Assembly (NCBI GenBank): GCA_041664965.1 | Contig: JBAYJT010000006.1 | Coordinates: 1 to 47,594 of the forward strand | Origin: JBAYJT01 sp041664965 | GTDB lineage: Bacteria > Pseudomonadota > Gammaproteobacteria > UBA9339 | Direction of reading: 5' to 3' | DNA: 47,594 nt | Shown: piece by piece, positions 6,697-14,835 of the stretch | Layout of the letters: each line of letters opens with the position of its first letter | Numbering within the stretch: position 1 is the stretch's first letter | Translations under genes and position numbers: made by a program | The notes under the pieces: model-generated | What the model saw: only the letters and a program-made list of their open reading frames with translations | What the model was told of the DNA's origin: nothing | Databases searched by the model: none

Positions 6697-7803
6697 ATGA
6701 GTGAATATGTCGTTGAGCTCAAGGGCGTTTCCAAACGCTTTGGTGATTACCAAGCTCTTGAAGAAATAGATTTAACTATTCGCAATGGCGAATTCCTAAC
6801 ATTGCTCGGCCCTTCTGGTTGCGGCAAAACCACTATTTTACGCTTAATTTCAGGACTAGAGCGCCCAGACACAGGTAGCATCTATATAAATGGCCAAGAT
6901 GTTACCGATTGGCCACCAGAGCACCGCCACCTCAATATGGTTTTTCAAAGCTATGCTCTGTTCCCACACATGACAGTCTTTGAAAATATTGCTTTCGGTC
7001 TACGTTGCAAAAAAATTCCCGAAAAAGAAATTAACGAACGCGTGGAAGAAATTTTGCGCATTGTAAAATTAACTAAACTAGCAGAACGCAAGCCCAATCA
7101 GCTAAGCGGCGGACAACAACAGCGTGTCGCCATCGCCCGCGCCGTAGTCAATCGCCCCTTAGTCTTACTTCTCGACGAACCCTTAAGCGCTCTAGATTAT
7201 AATCTTCGTAAAGACATGCAAGTCGAACTAAAACAATTACAACGTAAACTAGGCGTTACATTTGTTTTCGTAACACATGACCAAGAAGAAGCGTTGTCTA
7301 TGTCGGATCGCGTCGCTGTTATGAACGAAGGCAAAATTGAGCAACTTGGCTCACCACGTGATGTTTATGAAGAACCGGTCAGTCTTTATGTTGCAGAATT
7401 CATCGGCGAGGCCAATATATTTGAAACTAAAGTAATTCGCACTAACAAGAAAAATATCATTGTCAGCATCGAAGACAAACGCTTTACCTTCAAAAATAAA
7501 CGTGGCTGCAAAACCCGACAAGAAGTTAATATCATGGTCAGACCAGAAGACCTAGCTGTTTGGCGTGAAGACGAAATTGCCGACAAAGCAAATGAAATGG
7601 ACAGTATGTTACCAGGCAAGGTAGAGCAGGTGATTTATAAAGGCTCAATCGTTGAATTAATAGTTCGACTAGAAAGCAATAAACGTCTTTTTGCAACTGA
7701 ATTTTTCAATGAAGACGACGAAAAACTCGACTATCAAATCGGCGAACCAGTTTGGGTGAATTGGCTACCTGGTTGGGAAGTAGTGTTGCCCAATGCAAAC
7801 TAA
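6697..7803 (+). CDS. potA: spermidine/putrescine ABC transporter, ATP-binding protein
   Basis: A 368-residue ATPase driving polyamine import at the inner membrane. Walker A is GPSGCGKTT (about residue 38), the signature LSGGQQQRVAIARAV, Walker B LLLDEPLSALD, and the H-loop is in FVTHDQEEAL. The C-terminal third is the TOBE regulatory domain (from about residue 290, MVRPEDLAVW). First gene of a four-gene operon with overlapping reading frames; its stop overlaps potB by 11 bases. Confidence 0.95.
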   Translation: MSEYVVELKGVSKRFGDYQALEEIDLTIRNGEFLTLLGPSGCGKTTILRLISGLERPDTGSIYINGQDVTDWPPEHRHLNMVFQSYALFPHMTVFENIAFGLRCKKIPEKEINERVEEILRIVKLTKLAERKPNQLSGGQQQRVAIARAVVNRPLVLLLDEPLSALDYNLRKDMQVELKQLQRKLGVTFVFVTHDQEEALSMSDRVAVMNEGKIEQLGSPRDVYEEPVSLYVAEFIGEANIFETKVIRTNKKNIIVSIEDKRFTFKNKRGCKTRQEVNIMVRPEDLAVWREDEIADKANEMDSMLPGKVEQVIYKGSIVELIVRLESNKRLFATEFFNEDDEKLDYQIGEPVWVNWLPGWEVVLPNAN

Positions 7804-8656
7804 AAGCACATTCAAAAAAATTTGTGTTACGGTGATTTGGGGCTGGCTTCTGCTCTTCGCTTTAGTTCCTGCTGCATTGATGCTAATCACAAGTTTTCTG
7901 ACCCCAGACTCTAACGACATAGTTTCTTTTCATCTTACTTTCGGTAACTATACACAACTTTTTAATCCTGCCTATTTACGCATTTTGCTTCAATCTTTAT
8001 ATCTAGCTTTTAGCTGCACTGCTCTCTGCCTTTTAATCGGCTATCCATTCGCTTTCATTATCGCTCGCAGCACCAGCAAACATAGATCCCTGTTTTTACT
8101 CTTAGTAATAATACCTTTTTGGACCAGTTCTCTTATTCGTACTTATGCCATCATGGCGCTTATCAAAGCTAAAGGCATTATCAACACAGTGTTATTAGCT
8201 GTTGGTATTGTACATCATCCACTGCCCATGCTTTATACATATGGAGCGATTCTGCTTGGATGTGTATATGACTTTTTGCCATTTATGATTTTACCACTTT
8301 ATGCCAACATCGAAAAACTCAACCCAGAACTCATTGAAGCAGCCAGAGATCTAGGAGCCGGAAGAATTCGCACTTTATGCAAAATTATTTTGCCACTTAC
8401 TTCTTCCGGTATTATGGCTGGAACTCTGCTAGTTTTTCTGCCAGCCATGACTATGTTTTATATCCCAGTTCTTTTGGGAGGAGCAAAAAATCTGCTACTT
8501 GGCAATTTGATCGAGAATCAATTTTTGGCTGCTAATAACTGGCCAGTCGGCGCTGCTATCAGCATGATCATTACGCTATTTATGTGCGGCATGATTTTCT
8601 TCTATTGGCGGAACTCTCTTAGCAAAGATAGAAGCAATTTTGAGGAGCTGGTTTAA
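7793..8656 (+). CDS. potB: spermidine/putrescine ABC transporter, permease PotB
   Basis: A 287-residue inner-membrane permease with about six hydrophobic segments, the first near residues 10-33. The EAA loop that contacts PotA is seen as IEAARDLGAGRIRTLCKI followed by ILP. Starts inside potA; its stop is immediately followed by the potC ATG. Family and position give the assignment; exact polyamine preference is not visible. Confidence 0.92.
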   Translation: MQTKSTFKKICVTVIWGWLLLFALVPAALMLITSFLTPDSNDIVSFHLTFGNYTQLFNPAYLRILLQSLYLAFSCTALCLLIGYPFAFIIARSTSKHRSLFLLLVIIPFWTSSLIRTYAIMALIKAKGIINTVLLAVGIVHHPLPMLYTYGAILLGCVYDFLPFMILPLYANIEKLNPELIEAARDLGAGRIRTLCKIILPLTSSGIMAGTLLVFLPAMTMFYIPVLLGGAKNLLLGNLIENQFLAANNWPVGAAISMIITLFMCGMIFFYWRNSLSKDRSNFEELV

Positions 8657-9451
8657 ATGAAACTAAATCGCTTAATCAAATATTCTTACCCGGCTTTTGT
8701 CTATTTATTTTTGTATTTCCCAATACTTATCATCGTTGTTTTTTCTTTTAACGACACCAGTCGCTCTCTCGTTTGGAAAGGCTTTACAACACAGTGGTAC
8801 ACTGAGCTTTTCCGTGATACCAATTTACTTAGCGTAACAGGTCACTCTTTGATTATTGGCGTCCTAGCCGCTACCATAGCCACCGCCATTGGTACTATTG
8901 CAGCAGTTAGCTTATTTCGCTATCGCTTTTGGGGTAAAAAATTATTACATGGCTTATTATTTGTAATGATTGTCACGCCAGAAATTGTCATGGGTATTGC
9001 TCTCTTGCTTTTATATAGCGCTCTAGATCTACCGCTCGGATTTTGGTCCTTACTTTTAGCTCATATAACGCTTTGCATACCATTTGTTACTATTACGGTT
9101 TATAGCCGTATAACAACTCTTGATAAAGCCATATTCGAAGCTGCACGCGATCTTGGAGCCACTGACTTTACAATTTTCAGCAAAATCATCATACCACTTC
9201 TATCCCCTTCTATAATTGCCGGTTGGCTTTTAAGTTTTACTCTTTCTTTGGACGATGTGATCACAAGTTATTTCGTTTCAGGTCCTAGCTTTTCCATTTT
9301 GCCACTTAAAGTCTATGCCATGGTGCGTTTAGGCATCAAACCTGAAATCAACGCTCTTTGCACACTGCTTCTCATTCTAACCCTTTTAATCGTCATCTCT
9401 GCGCAATTCGCACTTTATAAAAATTCCGGGAAAAAACATGCTAAAAAATAA
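8657..9451 (+). CDS. potC: spermidine/putrescine ABC transporter, permease PotC
   Basis: A 264-residue second permease of the polyamine importer, with six predicted membrane segments and the EAA loop FEAARDLGATDFTIFSKI. The segment SLDDVITSYFVSGP is typical of PotC. Its start touches the potB stop and its end overlaps potD by 14 bases, consistent with coupled translation of a stoichiometric complex. Confidence 0.93.
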   Translation: MKLNRLIKYSYPAFVYLFLYFPILIIVVFSFNDTSRSLVWKGFTTQWYTELFRDTNLLSVTGHSLIIGVLAATIATAIGTIAAVSLFRYRFWGKKLLHGLLFVMIVTPEIVMGIALLLLYSALDLPLGFWSLLLAHITLCIPFVTITVYSRITTLDKAIFEAARDLGATDFTIFSKIIIPLLSPSIIAGWLLSFTLSLDDVITSYFVSGPSFSILPLKVYAMVRLGIKPEINALCTLLLILTLLIVISAQFALYKNSGKKHAKK

Positions 9452-10499
9452 ATTAGCAAAAAAATTCTTAGTTTTGAGCCTACTTTACTTGAGTTTCGTG
9501 TTCTTAAGCCCTGCCGTTTTAGCGCAAGCGAATATTTTAAACGTCTATGTATGGACAGCTTATTTACCGCAAGATGTTGTAAAACAATTTAGAAAAGAAA
9601 CGGGGATTCGCGTCAATATTAGCGAATATGACAGTAACGAAACCATGTATGCCAAGATCAAAGCTTCTCCCGACGCTGGCTATGATATTATCTTTCCTTC
9701 TAACTATTTTATTCATCGCATGCGCAAACAAAATATGCTGCACGTAATAGATAAAGATAAACTGCCCAACTTGCAATATATAAACCCTAATCTTTTACGT
9801 AAACCATTTGATCCAAATAATGAATTTAGCATACCGTATCTTTGTAGCATAACTGGGATTGTTGTAAATACTGATTATTTGGATAGCAAGAACATAACTA
9901 GCTGGCAGGATCTTTGGCAAGAAAGATTTCACGATAAATTATTAGTTTTAGACGATATGCGGGAAGTATTTTCCATCGCTCTCCTAACTTTGGGTTATTC
10001 AATCAACGATACTAATCCAGACCACATCAAAGAAGCCTATTTAAAGCTCAAAACATTGCTTCCTAATGTGAAAATTTTCAATTCTGACGTAGAACAAAAC
10101 ATTTATATCGACGAAGATGCCATAGTCGGTATGGGCTGGAATGGAGACATTAATTTATCTCTCGCCGAAAACCCAAAACTAAAATTCATTTATCCTAAAG
10201 AAGGATTTGTTATGTCTATTGATTGTTTAGCCATAACTAAAAATGCGCCGCATCTAGAAAATGCTTACAAATTCATAAATTTTTTAATGCGACCAGATAT
10301 AGCTAAAAAAATCAGCCAAGAAATCGGCTACCCCTCGCCGAATCTAGCAGCAATTAAACTTTTACCCAAAGAAATGCAAGATAATCCACTTCTCAATCCT
10401 TCTAGTGAACTCTTGAAACGCGGACAACTGCAAGATGCTACCGACGAAGTTTTGCCGCTTTATGAAAAATATTGGGAGAAGTTGAAGATTGGGGAGTAG
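9438..10499 (+). CDS. potD: spermidine/putrescine-binding periplasmic protein
   Basis: A 353-residue solute-binding protein. The N-terminus is a signal peptide (basic LKNKLAKK, hydrophobic core, cleavage near VLAQA). The mature part begins LNVYVWTAYLP as in PotD/PotF, and includes the ligand-site stretches YDIIFPSNYF and GMGWNGDINLS. Last gene of the operon; it ends 10 bases from the convergent BRO-family gene and I see no good hairpin terminator between them. Confidence 0.93.
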   Translation: MLKNKLAKKFLVLSLLYLSFVFLSPAVLAQANILNVYVWTAYLPQDVVKQFRKETGIRVNISEYDSNETMYAKIKASPDAGYDIIFPSNYFIHRMRKQNMLHVIDKDKLPNLQYINPNLLRKPFDPNNEFSIPYLCSITGIVVNTDYLDSKNITSWQDLWQERFHDKLLVLDDMREVFSIALLTLGYSINDTNPDHIKEAYLKLKTLLPNVKIFNSDVEQNIYIDEDAIVGMGWNGDINLSLAENPKLKFIYPKEGFVMSIDCLAITKNAPHLENAYKFINFLMRPDIAKKISQEIGYPSPNLAAIKLLPKEMQDNPLLNPSSELLKRGQLQDATDEVLPLYEKYWEKLKIGE

Positions 10500-10509
10500 C
10501 GTTCGTTAT

Positions 10510-11343
10510 TTATCCCATCAAATTAACACTTTTACCTGGTAAATAATTTTCTTTAGAAACAACCTTCTTACCAGTTTTTGACTCCAGACCAAGTCTAGCG
10601 CTCTTAGCGATCGCTCCTCCTTGTATTCCAGCAACTTTGTTTTCCGCCATACCCTTAGCCTCTATGGTCTCCGCTATTTGCCTTGTTGATAACTCAGCCA
10701 AAGCCGTAAAAATAAGCTCAGCCTCAGTCATGTGATCGCGTAAATTTTGCGTTTTTAGTCCCTTGATACTTTTATGATCCTTCACTGAAACGCCTGACCA
10801 TTCTTGATGAATTATATTGGTAAGTATTGCATATTCTTGCTCTTTCGTTACCTCATGTTTACTCCAATAATCAGTAAGCTTATTGCGTGTTTCCTGCCCC
10901 ATCATTCGCTGTTGTATCCACTTTTCGCTTCTACCATATTTTTTCCAATTTTCCCTGGCTCTGTTGAGTGATTTCTCAGGATCTGCCATTTCCTGCATTC
11001 TTTCATAGCCAACTTTTGCAAGCCATAATTTAATTGGCTCGGCTTTCGGACTTGGTACAGACTGGATAAGCCTTAGAAGCGTTTCTGGATCGGCGACATC
11101 CGTGAAATATTTTTTTCCATCTGCTGCCTCCAATTTCAGTCGGTTACATTTTGTAACCGACTCACTTCCTTCTCTGCTCAAGCGATTTTTCAATACCTTC
11201 CAATAGTTTCTTGCCAACTGAAAGTCTTTCTGTTGAATTAAAGCAGCAACAACATCAACGACAGAAAAATACCATAGCTCCTTCTCTTCATCGTAAACTC
11301 TACGAATTTTAAAATCCTCAAAAACAGCTAATGCGTTTTGCAT
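10510..11343 (-). CDS. BRO-N domain protein, DinD-like / phage-antirepressor-like
   Basis: A 277-residue protein. The N-terminal BRO-N domain (about residues 10-115) has the typical WYFSVVDVVAAL, then YFTDVADPETLLRLIQSVPS and KAEPIKLWLAKVGYERM. The C-terminal half (YAILTNIIHQ, DHKSIKGLKTQNLRDHMTE, GKKVVSKENYLP) is shared with DinD-like proteins. BRO-N domains bind DNA in phage antirepressors; DinD of E. coli is LexA-controlled and inhibits RecA. I see no LexA box here. ATG 11343 is favoured by GAGGT seven bases upstream over a GTG at 11352. Probably an accessory gene. Confidence 0.75.
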   Translation of the reverse strand: MQNALAVFEDFKIRRVYDEEKELWYFSVVDVVAALIQQKDFQLARNYWKVLKNRLSREGSESVTKCNRLKLEAADGKKYFTDVADPETLLRLIQSVPSPKAEPIKLWLAKVGYERMQEMADPEKSLNRARENWKKYGRSEKWIQQRMMGQETRNKLTDYWSKHEVTKEQEYAILTNIIHQEWSGVSVKDHKSIKGLKTQNLRDHMTEAELIFTALAELSTRQIAETIEAKGMAENKVAGIQGGAIAKSARLGLESKTGKKVVSKENYLPGKSVNLMG

Positions 11344-11517
11344 AATATTCACCTCAAATTACCTATAATTTTCATCATCCCTTGTTTTTAAATCCAGCTA
11401 GCATCTTCTAGACGCCAATTATTTTGACACCCCAGAAGATATTTAGCAAAACACACATAATAAAAAATTCTCGCTATTACGGTATTGACGCCAACGCCAT
11501 TATGCGCTAGTGTGCGA

Positions 11518-11546
11518 ATCACTATAGTATTTTTCCCTATAGTGAT
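11518..11546. promoter_or_regulatory. 10-bp perfect inverted repeat upstream of the LuxR-type gene
   Basis: ATCACTATAG (11518-11527), nine-base spacer, CTATAGTGAT (11537-11546). It lies about 70 bases before the short LuxR-type gene and just downstream of a possible promoter (TTGACG at 11485, 17-base spacer, TAGTGT). It may be an operator or an RNA hairpin in the leader; without a T-run it is not a standard terminator. Confidence 0.5.
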
Positions 11547-11613
11547 CCTAAAACCAAGTCGGATTGTTTTTGGAGAGGTTTAAAAACTGGAAGTAAGAAC
11601 ATGGAGTCAAAAC

Positions 11614-12003
11614 ATGTTGTACTGGAACCGGATTTTACACGAAGTCTTAAACAAAGAAACGCCCAAACAAGACTTCATTTTTACGAACTTTTCCAAGAAA
11701 AAACACCGCGAAACCCCCATAAGGACAATTATTAGACGTGTTGTTAGAGGAAGAAACTTGAAAAAATATTATCTAGGAGAAAAATACAAAAATGTATATC
11801 TCACTCGAAGAGAAGCTGAATGCACGGTCTGGTTAGTCAGAGGGCAACCAGTGAAAGGAATAGCCAAACAACTGCATCTTTCTCCTCGCACAGTTGAGTT
11901 TTATCTCAAGAACGTTAAAGCCAAACTAACCTGCCACTCCAAATCCGACCTCGCTATCTTGCTGCAAAAATGTCCTCTGATTCAACATGAGGATTTTCGG
12001 TAA
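11614..12003 (+). CDS. short LuxR/GerE-type HTH regulator
   Basis: A 129-residue protein whose C-terminal half is a GerE helix-turn-helix: LTRREAECTVWLVRG, then VKGIAKQLHLSPRTVEFYLK and NVKAKL. The N-terminal 65 residues are rich in Lys/Arg and match neither a receiver nor an autoinducer-binding domain, so the signal input is missing or the gene is a remnant. An overlapping frame from ATG 11600 (44 codons, with GGAAG upstream) competes for the same leader. The last codons and the stop lie inside a sequence repeated at 14540-14556, so the C-terminus HEDFR may come from a repeat insertion. Target genes unknown. Confidence 0.65.
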   Translation: MLYWNRILHEVLNKETPKQDFIFTNFSKKKHRETPIRTIIRRVVRGRNLKKYYLGEKYKNVYLTRREAECTVWLVRGQPVKGIAKQLHLSPRTVEFYLKNVKAKLTCHSKSDLAILLQKCPLIQHEDFR

Positions 12004-12072
12004 AATTGCAAAAAAACAAGCGGTGATGTCAAAAAACATGTCTACGCGTTTTCTTTACTTTTCAATGAGTTG
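11983..12072 (+). repeat. extended direct repeat, left of the thiamine operon
   Basis: Carries a 17-base stretch (CAACATGAGGATTTTCG) identical to 14540-14556, followed at the same ungapped distance by a 40-bp repeat core in both places. Similarity in the stretch between is weaker. The pair bracket the thi operon as direct repeats 2557 bases apart. Confidence 0.65.
12033..12072 (+). repeat. 40-bp interspersed repeat, copy 3
   Basis: AAAACATGTCTA, CGCGTTTTCTTTACT, TTTCAATGAGTTG. This is the only copy with a mismatch in the IHF-like end, and the only one between convergent genes (LuxR-type gene and thiD), so it is upstream of no gene. Confidence 0.85.
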
Positions 12073-12092
12073 CAAAATAAAATCGAGTTTTC

Positions 12093-12893
12093 TTAATTTT
12101 TTGGCCATAAATGGTAAAAGTGATGAACAGGTCCATACCCTTGCCCCACCGAACTTTCTTTAGATGCAAGCATTGCTTGAAATAGGTAATGTTTAGCTCT
12201 CTCACAAGCTTCAAATAATGACACTCCTTGAGCGAGAAATGCACATATTGCTGCAGATAGTGTACATCCAGTGCCGTGAGTATTTTTAGATTTAATGCGT
12301 GCTGATCTAAGATATTGGCGCACACCCCGTTGGTCCAAAAATAAATCATCAGATGTATTTCCGCCAGAATGGCCGCCTTTCAGCAATACTGCTTTTGGAA
12401 CAAGCTTTAGCAGTTTCTCACCTAATTCTTCAAAGTTTTTTATTTCCCCAGCCAAAGCATATGCTTCAGGTAGATTTGGTGTGATGATTGTGGAAAGTGG
12501 GATGAGCTTGATTTTTAAGGCTTCTATTGCTGCTGGCAATAATAGAGCATCTCCGCTTTTTGCAACCATAACAGGATCAAGAACTATAGGGATGTTTACA
12601 GCATGTTTTCCTAAAAAATTTGCAACCATTTCTATAATAGGCTCCGAAAACAACATGCCAATTTTTATGCTATCTGGAATAATATCATCAAATATGGCTT
12701 CTAATTGTTCTTCAATCGCTTTAAGCGGAATTTTATAACAATTTCTAACTCCGCAGGTGTTTTGTACAGGTAGCGTGGTTAGAACTGTCATTCCGTAACA
12801 TCCTAATGCGGAAAATGTTTTAAGATCCGCCTGGATGCCGGCCCCGCCTGAGCCATCAAAACCAGCAATAGATAAGCATTTATATTTCATCAC
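12093..12893 (-). CDS. thiD: hydroxymethylpyrimidine / phosphomethylpyrimidine kinase
   Basis: A 266-residue ribokinase-fold enzyme that phosphorylates HMP to HMP-P and HMP-PP for thiamine synthesis. N-terminal SIAGFDGSGGAGIQADLKT binds substrate; the anion-hole motif near the C-terminus is KNTHGTGCTLSAAI. The usual TAVTAQNT stretch is TTLPVQNT here. It overlaps thiM by four bases (ATGA). Third gene of the riboswitch-controlled operon. Confidence 0.93.
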   Translation of the reverse strand: MMKYKCLSIAGFDGSGGAGIQADLKTFSALGCYGMTVLTTLPVQNTCGVRNCYKIPLKAIEEQLEAIFDDIIPDSIKIGMLFSEPIIEMVANFLGKHAVNIPIVLDPVMVAKSGDALLLPAAIEALKIKLIPLSTIITPNLPEAYALAGEIKNFEELGEKLLKLVPKAVLLKGGHSGGNTSDDLFLDQRGVRQYLRSARIKSKNTHGTGCTLSAAICAFLAQGVSLFEACERAKHYLFQAMLASKESSVGQGYGPVHHFYHLWPKN

Positions 12894-13654
12894 AGTTCTC
12901 CCAAATTAGCTTTATGCAAAGCATCTATAAAAGCAGTACGAAATGTACCGGGATGATTTGCTTTCTTTCCAGCCAATTGCCCGCATAATCCAAAATATGC
13001 CGTAGCAAGCTCTGCGCTCGTAAAAGAATTATCCAAAACGCCTCTAAACGCAGCTATTACAGCCGTCAATGTACATCCCATTCCTGTTACCAGCGGCATC
13101 AAAGATGAGCCAAATGGTATTTCGGCTTCCTTTTTGCCATCAGTGATAAAATCAATTGGACCACTTACAACGACTGTCATTCCATATCGATTCGCAAGCT
13201 CTCTTGCGCTATTTTTTGCTTGGTTTGTTGTGTTGATTGATTCCACTCCAAGTGTTTTGCCATTTGATGTTACAAGAGACATAATCTCGCTGGCATTGCC
13301 TCTCACAATATCTGCGTGTTTCATAAGTGCTTTAGCTGTTTCTGTACGTATCTTAGTGCTACCCGCACCAACTGGATCTAGGACTATAGGTTTCTGATAC
13401 TGCTTTGCAATTGTTATAGTTTTATGACAGCGTGTAATAAAAGCTTCATCAAGAGTACCGATATTAATATTGATGCTATTGGCGATTTTAACCAGTTCCT
13501 CCATCTCTTCATCGCATACCGACATTATAGGCGCCGCACCTAATGCGAGCTGCGCATTTGCCATAAAATCCATAGTTACATAGTTAGTGAGGTTTAAGAC
13601 AAGTGGCTTGACTGCTCTCAGCTCCCCCAGTGTTGTTTCGATTTTTTTAAGCAT
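12890..13654 (-). CDS. thiM: hydroxyethylthiazole kinase
   Basis: A 254-residue salvage enzyme phosphorylating the thiazole moiety of thiamine. Family marks are LVLNLTNYVTMDFMANAQLA near the N-terminus, VLDPVGAGST, VRGNASEIMSL and the ATP-site motif VTGMGCTLTAVIAAF. Overlaps thiE by eight bases and thiD by four. With no thiC, thiG or thiS in the window, the operon looks like a salvage module. Confidence 0.95.
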   Translation of the reverse strand: MLKKIETTLGELRAVKPLVLNLTNYVTMDFMANAQLALGAAPIMSVCDEEMEELVKIANSININIGTLDEAFITRCHKTITIAKQYQKPIVLDPVGAGSTKIRTETAKALMKHADIVRGNASEIMSLVTSNGKTLGVESINTTNQAKNSARELANRYGMTVVVSGPIDFITDGKKEAEIPFGSSLMPLVTGMGCTLTAVIAAFRGVLDNSFTSAELATAYFGLCGQLAGKKANHPGTFRTAFIDALHKANLGEL

Positions 13655-14285
13655 ACTGAGTCCCCTCTATAATACTACGTAAATTCTTAGTGGTAGATAT
13701 GAGGTCGTTAGAATCATGAAATGCGCCAATGGCTGCTATGCCATCTGCTCCAGCTTGCATAACAACGGACGCATTCGTTTCATTGATACCACCAATTGCA
13801 ACAATAGGATGAATAGAAAGATGAGCTATTTTTTTCAAGCCTTCACAACCCCAAATCGTTGCAACATTTGATTTATTATTAGAGGGAAATACGGCACCAA
13901 CGCCCACATAATCTATAGGCAATGTATTCGCAATATAAAGCTGCTCAGGGGAATCAACAGTTAGGCCAATAATTTTATTACTTCCCAATTTTCGTCGCGC
14001 ATTAACTACACACCCATCTGATTGACCAAGATGCACACCGTCTGCACCTAGTTGATAAGCAAGATCTACATTGTCATTGATGATAAGTGGAATTGAAAGT
14101 GGTTTTAATACAAGTTGTAGTTGTTTGCCTAATCTGAATAATTCGTTGAAGCTAAGATTTTTTTCGCGGAGTTGCACAGAGGTAATGCCAGATTTTACAC
14201 AAATAGCAATAAAATCTAGATATTTACTTAGAGGCGTATCTTTTTTACTTGTAACAAGTGTGAGCTTAAAAAATTGATCTTTCAT
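13647..14285 (-). CDS. thiE: thiamine-phosphate synthase
   Basis: A 212-residue TIM-barrel enzyme joining HMP-PP and thiazole phosphate into thiamine phosphate. Visible motifs are VQLREKNLS, LIINDNVDLAYQLGADGVHL with GQSD, DYVGVGAVFPS and IVAIGGINETNA. First gene of the operon; its ribosome binding site AGGAAG (14294-14289) lies 64 bases downstream of the TPP aptamer end and can be sequestered (see findings). Confidence 0.94.
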   Translation of the reverse strand: MKDQFFKLTLVTSKKDTPLSKYLDFIAICVKSGITSVQLREKNLSFNELFRLGKQLQLVLKPLSIPLIINDNVDLAYQLGADGVHLGQSDGCVVNARRKLGSNKIIGLTVDSPEQLYIANTLPIDYVGVGAVFPSNNKSNVATIWGCEGLKKIAHLSIHPIVAIGGINETNASVVMQAGADGIAAIGAFHDSNDLISTTKNLRSIIEGTQYA

Positions 14286-14343
14286 CTTCTTCCTCGAAAT
14301 TATTTACCAACTAAAGGAAGATATGAAAGTAAAGACAACTTAC

Positions 14344-14434
14344 TTCACACTTCCTCCGCAGGCATTAACCAGAGCAGGTTCAAGGGTATTTCTCAGCCAA
14401 AAAACTCATATAAGTTTTTCAGCACCCCTGGTGA
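14344..14434 (-). promoter_or_regulatory. TPP riboswitch (THI element)
   Basis: On the minus strand the conserved TPP aptamer blocks appear in order: GGGGTGCTG (14428-14420), a variable hairpin, GGCTGAGAAATACCC (14398-14384), TTGAACCTGCTCTGGTTAAT and GCCTGCGGAGGAAG. The short P1 helix is TTCAC/GTGAA. Thiamine pyrophosphate binding should reduce expression of thiE-thiM-thiD. The sequence downstream suggests translational control. Confidence 0.95.
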
Positions 14435-14539
14435 ACTAAAATTCTTAAATAATTGTATAGGGAGCCAGACTGGTGTCAAGACAGAAATGAGCGTAGACAA
14501 CACCTCCTCTTCGCTTTAACATAAAAATGCGCGCTTCTC

Positions 14540-14629
14540 CAACATGAGGATTTTCGCTAAAACTACAACAGAATAGGTGTTAACACTAAAAAACATGTCT
14601 ACGCGTTTTCCTTTAAAATCAATAGGTTA
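14540..14629 (+). repeat. extended direct repeat, right of the thiamine operon
   Basis: Counterpart of 11983-12072 in the same orientation: CAACATGAGGATTTTCG, then TAAAA and repeat copy 4 at the identical distance. Confidence 0.65.
14590..14629 (+). repeat. 40-bp interspersed repeat, copy 4
   Basis: AAAACATGTCTA, CGCGTTTTCCTTTAA, AATCAATAGGTTA (perfect IHF consensus). It is followed by TAATTTTAAG, giving a TATAAT across the repeat edge. Oriented toward tRNA-Thr, 94 bases away. Confidence 0.9.
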
Positions 14630-14673
14630 TAATTTTAAGTCGCAGTCTCGCTATTTTTCACACTAAATCAAGG

Positions 14674-14701
14674 TTGTTTTATTTTTTGCTTCGCTTAAAA
14701 T
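14674..14701 (+). promoter_or_regulatory. predicted promoter of tRNA-Thr
   Basis: -35 TTGTTT (14674-14679), 16-base spacer, -10 TAAAAT (14696-14701), about 22 bases before the mature tRNA 5' end. Confidence 0.45.
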
Positions 14702-14723
14702 AGCAGCTCATTTCTATCATTAA

Positions 14724-14799
14724 GCTGGCGTAGCTCAGTTGGTAGAGCAACTGATTTGTAATCAGTAGGTCGCGGGTTCGACCCCCATCGCCAGCTCCA
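14724..14799 (+). tRNA. tRNA-Thr (anticodon TGT)
   Basis: A 76-base cloverleaf including encoded CCA: acceptor stem GCTGGCG/CGCCAGC, D-arm GCTCAGTTGGTAGAGC, anticodon arm ACTGATTTGTAATCAGT with TGT at 34-36, five-base variable loop, and T-loop TTCGACC. The T-stem GCGGG/CCCAT has a G-T pair and one C-A mismatch (50-64). Reads ACA and probably other Thr codons by wobble. Confidence 0.95.
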
Positions 14800-14835
14800 G
14801 ATTGTCTCTATGCAACTAGCTGGATCTGAAAAAAT

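Larger units (their letters stand above)
14286..14723. other. intergenic region between thiE and tRNA-Thr
   Basis: A 438-base stretch without a protein gene. It holds the thi leader with the TPP aptamer (to 14434), a roughly 100-base stretch with nothing I recognise (14440-14539), the extended direct repeat with repeat copy 4 (14540-14629) and the tRNA promoter (14674-14701). Open frames here are antisense to the riboswitch. Confidence 0.8.

Noticed and set aside
10510..12003. Prophage remnant
   Set aside because: BRO-N and LuxR-type genes alone do not make a phage; no integrase, structural or lysis gene is present and no attachment site is seen at the tRNA.
12295..12738. Open frame on the plus strand (147 codons)
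   Set aside because: Antisense to thiD; Ser/Phe/Ile-rich composition typical of a mirrored frame.
14274..14519. Open frame on the plus strand (81 codons)
   Set aside because: Antisense to the TPP riboswitch and thi leader, which explain the conservation here.
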